Part shown: positions 61,465 to 64,000 of the stretch, in pieces
Layout: the number at the start of each line of letters is the position of its first letter
Position numbering within the stretch: the stretch's first letter is position 1
Origin: Mayamaea pseudoterrestris
Lineage: Eukaryota > Bacillariophyta > Bacillariophyceae > Sellaphorales > Sellaphoraceae
Direction of reading: 5' to 3'
Length of the DNA stretch: 64,000 bases
Assembly (NCBI GenBank): GCA_027923505.1
Contig: BROI01000019.1
Coordinates: forward strand, 1-64,000
Translations under genes and position numbers: made by a program
Notes under the pieces: generated by a model
Seen by the model: the letters and a program-made list of their open reading frames with translations, nothing else
Told to the model about the DNA's origin: nothing
Databases searched by the model: none

Positions 61465-64000
61465 ATGTCATCACTGAGTGAAAAGCAGCGAGTTTTATCG
61501 CTAGTGCTGCGATACATGAGCAGCAATCATCGTCACGTTTCTGCGCAACAACAGAATTCAAGGTTACAGCATGGAGCTGCTATTCGAGCTGCTTCATCAT
61601 CCACCATTGAACCCATTGTCAGCAAGGAGGAAAATAACAGTCGATCCAGACGACGATCAAAGTATTCTCCGTCCGAAACGGCAGCCTACAGTGACGGCTG
61701 GGTACCGACCGCCTATCGAGGCGCCGAAACTTCGTCGTCGTCGAGCAGTAAAAGTTATGCCAGTGGCAATGGATCTGCAGCGCGTCCTCATCGCCACTCG
61801 AGACACTCTCGAGGAAGAACATTCAAACCAACATATTCGAAAGAGCAAGAAAAACTGGAACAGTATATTGCCAAGCGACAGGAGCATTACGAGAAACTGT
61901 CGCGTCACTGGGAAGGTACGCTGGCGCGACTGGTCGACAAGTACTCCAGTAGTTTTGGACAAGTCAATCGCACACAATCCGCTAGCAGCAAAATTGGCAA
62001 GAACAAGTCACATGCTGCAGAAGTGACTCGACTTGGTCAAGAACTCGAGCGCATGTTTGCAGCAGTGCACCCGTCATCATTGCATGATCATTCCATGGAC
62101 GTGACCACCATTGGAAATTCCGAGGATTCCTTTCGCAACCTTTGTCGCGCCCTGCAGGGGACGATTGAATCGTGCGCCGCGTTGGCCAAGTCATCTTCTG
62201 CAGTCGACGCGGCGGCGGCGGAACTACAAGGCGACAACGTGAATGCTCCGCAGCACCAGTATGCGGAGGATGCCAGAGCGTACGTGCAACTGGCGGAGCA
62301 AGCTTTATTGGCCTTGGCCAAGTTTCGCTCGGATCGTGCCGAGTTGATTGCCGTGGTTGTAGACCATGAGTCAGCTGCTGCTGCGTCGTCTCATGGCGAT
62401 ACTGAAACTGATATTGCTCATTCACAGTCGTCGGCAAACAAGGGTTTTTTCCAAACGTTGGTCAGCTTTATACGTGGTGACAGTGGCAACGAGGTAAATT
62501 CCTCTATCAAGGAAAATCCCTTGACGGCGAGACGATTTGCGCATGAGGATGCCAATCTTGGTGTCACGGAGGAACTATTGGGTTTAGTCTTGCGCTCCTT
62601 GTATAGTTTAGTGGCAGAGGTGCCCAAGGATGGATTCGTGTTTTCGAACCATGCACACTCTGCGCAAAAGCAGCCACATGATTTGCACCAAGTGGCAGAT
62701 CGCATGTGCAACTTGCTGGACGTCATGCCGCCGTCGTGGAAATGTACGAATGGAGAAACGCTGGATTTAGTGCTGGACATGCTCCGTCGGGTGGGGAGCT
62801 TGGAGAGTGCTATAAACTCTTCTCAATTATTCCAACAACACTCAAATTTGGAGAACCAGGGTACATTTGCCCTCGTGTTGCAGGCATACTTGGCAGCTTG
62901 CTTACAAGAGACGGATGATGAAATCCGGTTTAAGGTAGCCAAGATTGCGCTGACCGTCTTGCACGAGCAGTGGAGTGAATGCTATCCGGAACACCATGTG
63001 CAGCGTGTCTTGCATGCATCCATAATGCTTCATTGTGTCACCGTCGCCGATCGAGTGCGTGCACCTGGCACCGAAACATTCATGCGACAGCAGGGAGAAA
63101 ACCTTATTTTTCGAACTCTGGGCAAAAAGATGCATGCCAAGCTGATGCAAGAGTTGGAGACTACCAGTCCATCGTTAACTTACCTCTCGCTGCCACTGGC
63201 AAACTATCTTGCACAGTTGTATGCACATTCCGATGATCGCGACAAACTTGTCGTTGCCATGAGGACAGTTGGACCCATCCTCTCGCACTATCGCGTCAGA
63301 ATTGGAAAAATGATTGCATTTCCAGTCGTTGAGACAGTTAACGTAGTTCTTCGATCCGTGACACGCCAGTACCAGGGCGTGGCTAAAAAGAAATGGAAGA
63401 ATTTGAAGCCCGATGAGGATGTAAAGTTTGCGATGAAGGTGCTTGACGATATGCTGCGTCATCAGGACAGCACATGCTGGCCGGATGCCGACACTTTTGA
63501 TGTCATCTTTAGTCTTTTGTTGGCGGTGAAACCAGCAGATATTGGATTGCAGGCGGATCATCTACTAGCGAAGATGGAGATTCGTAACATCTTGTCCCCG
63601 TCGATACCAGTTCCTATCACCTTATCCACGTACCATCAGGTTCTGCAGTTTTGGTTGGAGGCGGCCAAGCGTGGGACCGCACCTGATGCATGTGATCGGG
63701 CTTTGGATATTTTGAACAAGCTTGAGCTACAGTCAAACCCGCTTTTGCTGAGCGATATTGAGTCGCGAATGCCTGTGGCGTTGCCATTGTACAACATATT
63801 CCTTCGTCCGACGCGGCATACATACAAGCTTATTCTCGAAATATGTTTGGCGACGAAAGCGGAAGAAAAGCTTGAAGGCGCTTTGCAGATTGCCTCTGAG
63901 GCTTATGCAAGAATGGAAAATAGTGGAATTATGTCGGACAAGAAGAATGCTACACTACTGGCTAAGATCAGGAACCACGGTGTAGCAGATAAAGGAGACG
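61465..64000 (+). CDS. Large helical-repeat (PPR-like) protein, runs off the right edge
   Basis: ATG at 61465 opens a frame with no stop through 64000 (845 codons), so the 3' end is outside the window. The N-terminal 110 residues are Ser/Arg-rich and basic. A coiled segment follows (FKPTYSKEQEKLEQYIAKRQ). From about residue 400 the protein is a run of paired helices with 30-40 residue spacing, for example RHTYKLILEICLATKAEEKL and DADTFDVIFSLLLAVKPAD. This spacing and the TYxxIL pattern recall degenerate pentatricopeptide repeats seen in many diatom organelle RNA-binding proteins. The start lacks a clear plastid or mitochondrial presequence. Family assignment is tentative; existence of the gene is well supported. 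Confidence 0.75.
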   Translation, partial: MSSLSEKQRVLSLVLRYMSSNHRHVSAQQQNSRLQHGAAIRAASSSTIEPIVSKEENNSRSRRRSKYSPSETAAYSDGWVPTAYRGAETSSSSSSKSYASGNGSAARPHRHSRHSRGRTFKPTYSKEQEKLEQYIAKRQEHYEKLSRHWEGTLARLVDKYSSSFGQVNRTQSASSKIGKNKSHAAEVTRLGQELERMFAAVHPSSLHDHSMDVTTIGNSEDSFRNLCRALQGTIESCAALAKSSSAVDAAAAELQGDNVNAPQHQYAEDARAYVQLAEQALLALAKFRSDRAELIAVVVDHESAAAASSHGDTETDIAHSQSSANKGFFQTLVSFIRGDSGNEVNSSIKENPLTARRFAHEDANLGVTEELLGLVLRSLYSLVAEVPKDGFVFSNHAHSAQKQPHDLHQVADRMCNLLDVMPPSWKCTNGETLDLVLDMLRRVGSLESAINSSQLFQQHSNLENQGTFALVLQAYLAACLQETDDEIRFKVAKIALTVLHEQWSECYPEHHVQRVLHASIMLHCVTVADRVRAPGTETFMRQQGENLIFRTLGKKMHAKLMQELETTSPSLTYLSLPLANYLAQLYAHSDDRDKLVVAMRTVGPILSHYRVRIGKMIAFPVVETVNVVLRSVTRQYQGVAKKKWKNLKPDEDVKFAMKVLDDMLRHQDSTCWPDADTFDVIFSLLLAVKPADIGLQADHLLAKMEIRNILSPSIPVPITLSTYHQVLQFWLEAAKRGTAPDACDRALDILNKLELQSNPLLLSDIESRMPVALPLYNIFLRPTRHTYKLILEICLATKAEEKLEGALQIASEAYARMENSGIMSDKKNATLLAKIRNHGVADKGD

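Noticed and set aside
1-64000. CRISPR arrays, bacterial operons or phage genes
   Set aside because: None seen; introns, presequences and gene families are those of a eukaryotic alga throughout.

Overview
This looks like nuclear DNA of a diatom (photosynthetic stramenopile), probably pennate, though the species cannot be fixed from the sequence alone. Evidence: a fucoxanthin-chlorophyll a/c light-harvesting gene (34545-35219); several proteins that start with a signal peptide followed by a Phe-bearing cleavage motif (ASAF, ADAF, AKSF), the bipartite plastid presequence of diatoms; a receptor-type guanylate cyclase/phosphodiesterase fusion; two TLC-family nucleotide transporters; a KRE6/SKN1-type glucan enzyme; a CoDi-like Copia retrotransposon; and short spliceosomal introns, mostly about 75-120 bp, with GT..AG ends. 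Genes are dense, often divergent or convergent, with roughly half intronless.

Layout. 1 to about 5.9 kb is a decaying Ty1/copia element whose reverse transcriptase is interrupted by a 0.68-kb non-autonomous LTR element (TRIM) with two LTRs that look identical. Right after it lies the last exon of a gene cut off from its upstream part (5966-6649). 7.1-12.1 kb: EIF3J, a signal-peptide-bearing proteasome beta-2-like protein and a TPR protein. 12.3-18 kb: five-exon guanylate cyclase/PDE and a CAMK-type kinase. 18.5-25 kb: SET-domain protein, DUF1499 protein, a small plastid protein, plastid KsgA/Dim1, a small membrane protein and an NFACT-R protein. 25-34.3 kb: an unknown protein, a phosducin-like protein, an ER DnaJ, a 991-residue acidic protein with C-terminal repeats, and a DUF445 membrane protein. 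34.5-45.2 kb: light-harvesting protein, M43-type secreted metalloprotease, small mitochondrial-type protein, pseudokinase, Rossmann/thioredoxin protein, plastid ribosomal-oxygenase homologue and an unknown gene. 45.4-61 kb: F-box relic, NTT-1, F-box-like protein, AIM24, NYN ribonuclease, acidic protein, a plastid protein broken by TGA, cyclin H, NTT-2 and KRE6/SKN1. A large helical-repeat-like ORF runs off the right edge.

Themes. Several products act on plastid ribosomes or translation quality control (KsgA/Dim1, RoxA-like oxygenase, NFACT-R). Several intergenic regions, mostly divergent promoters, share a near-palindromic element around ACCGGT (TCGTACCGGTAC or TCGNACCGGTTATC). The strongest novelty candidates are the TRIM with a tRNA-like Pol III module inside its LTRs whose 3' end matches the element's own primer-binding site, the shared ACCGGT promoter element, and the secretory-type proteasome beta subunit.
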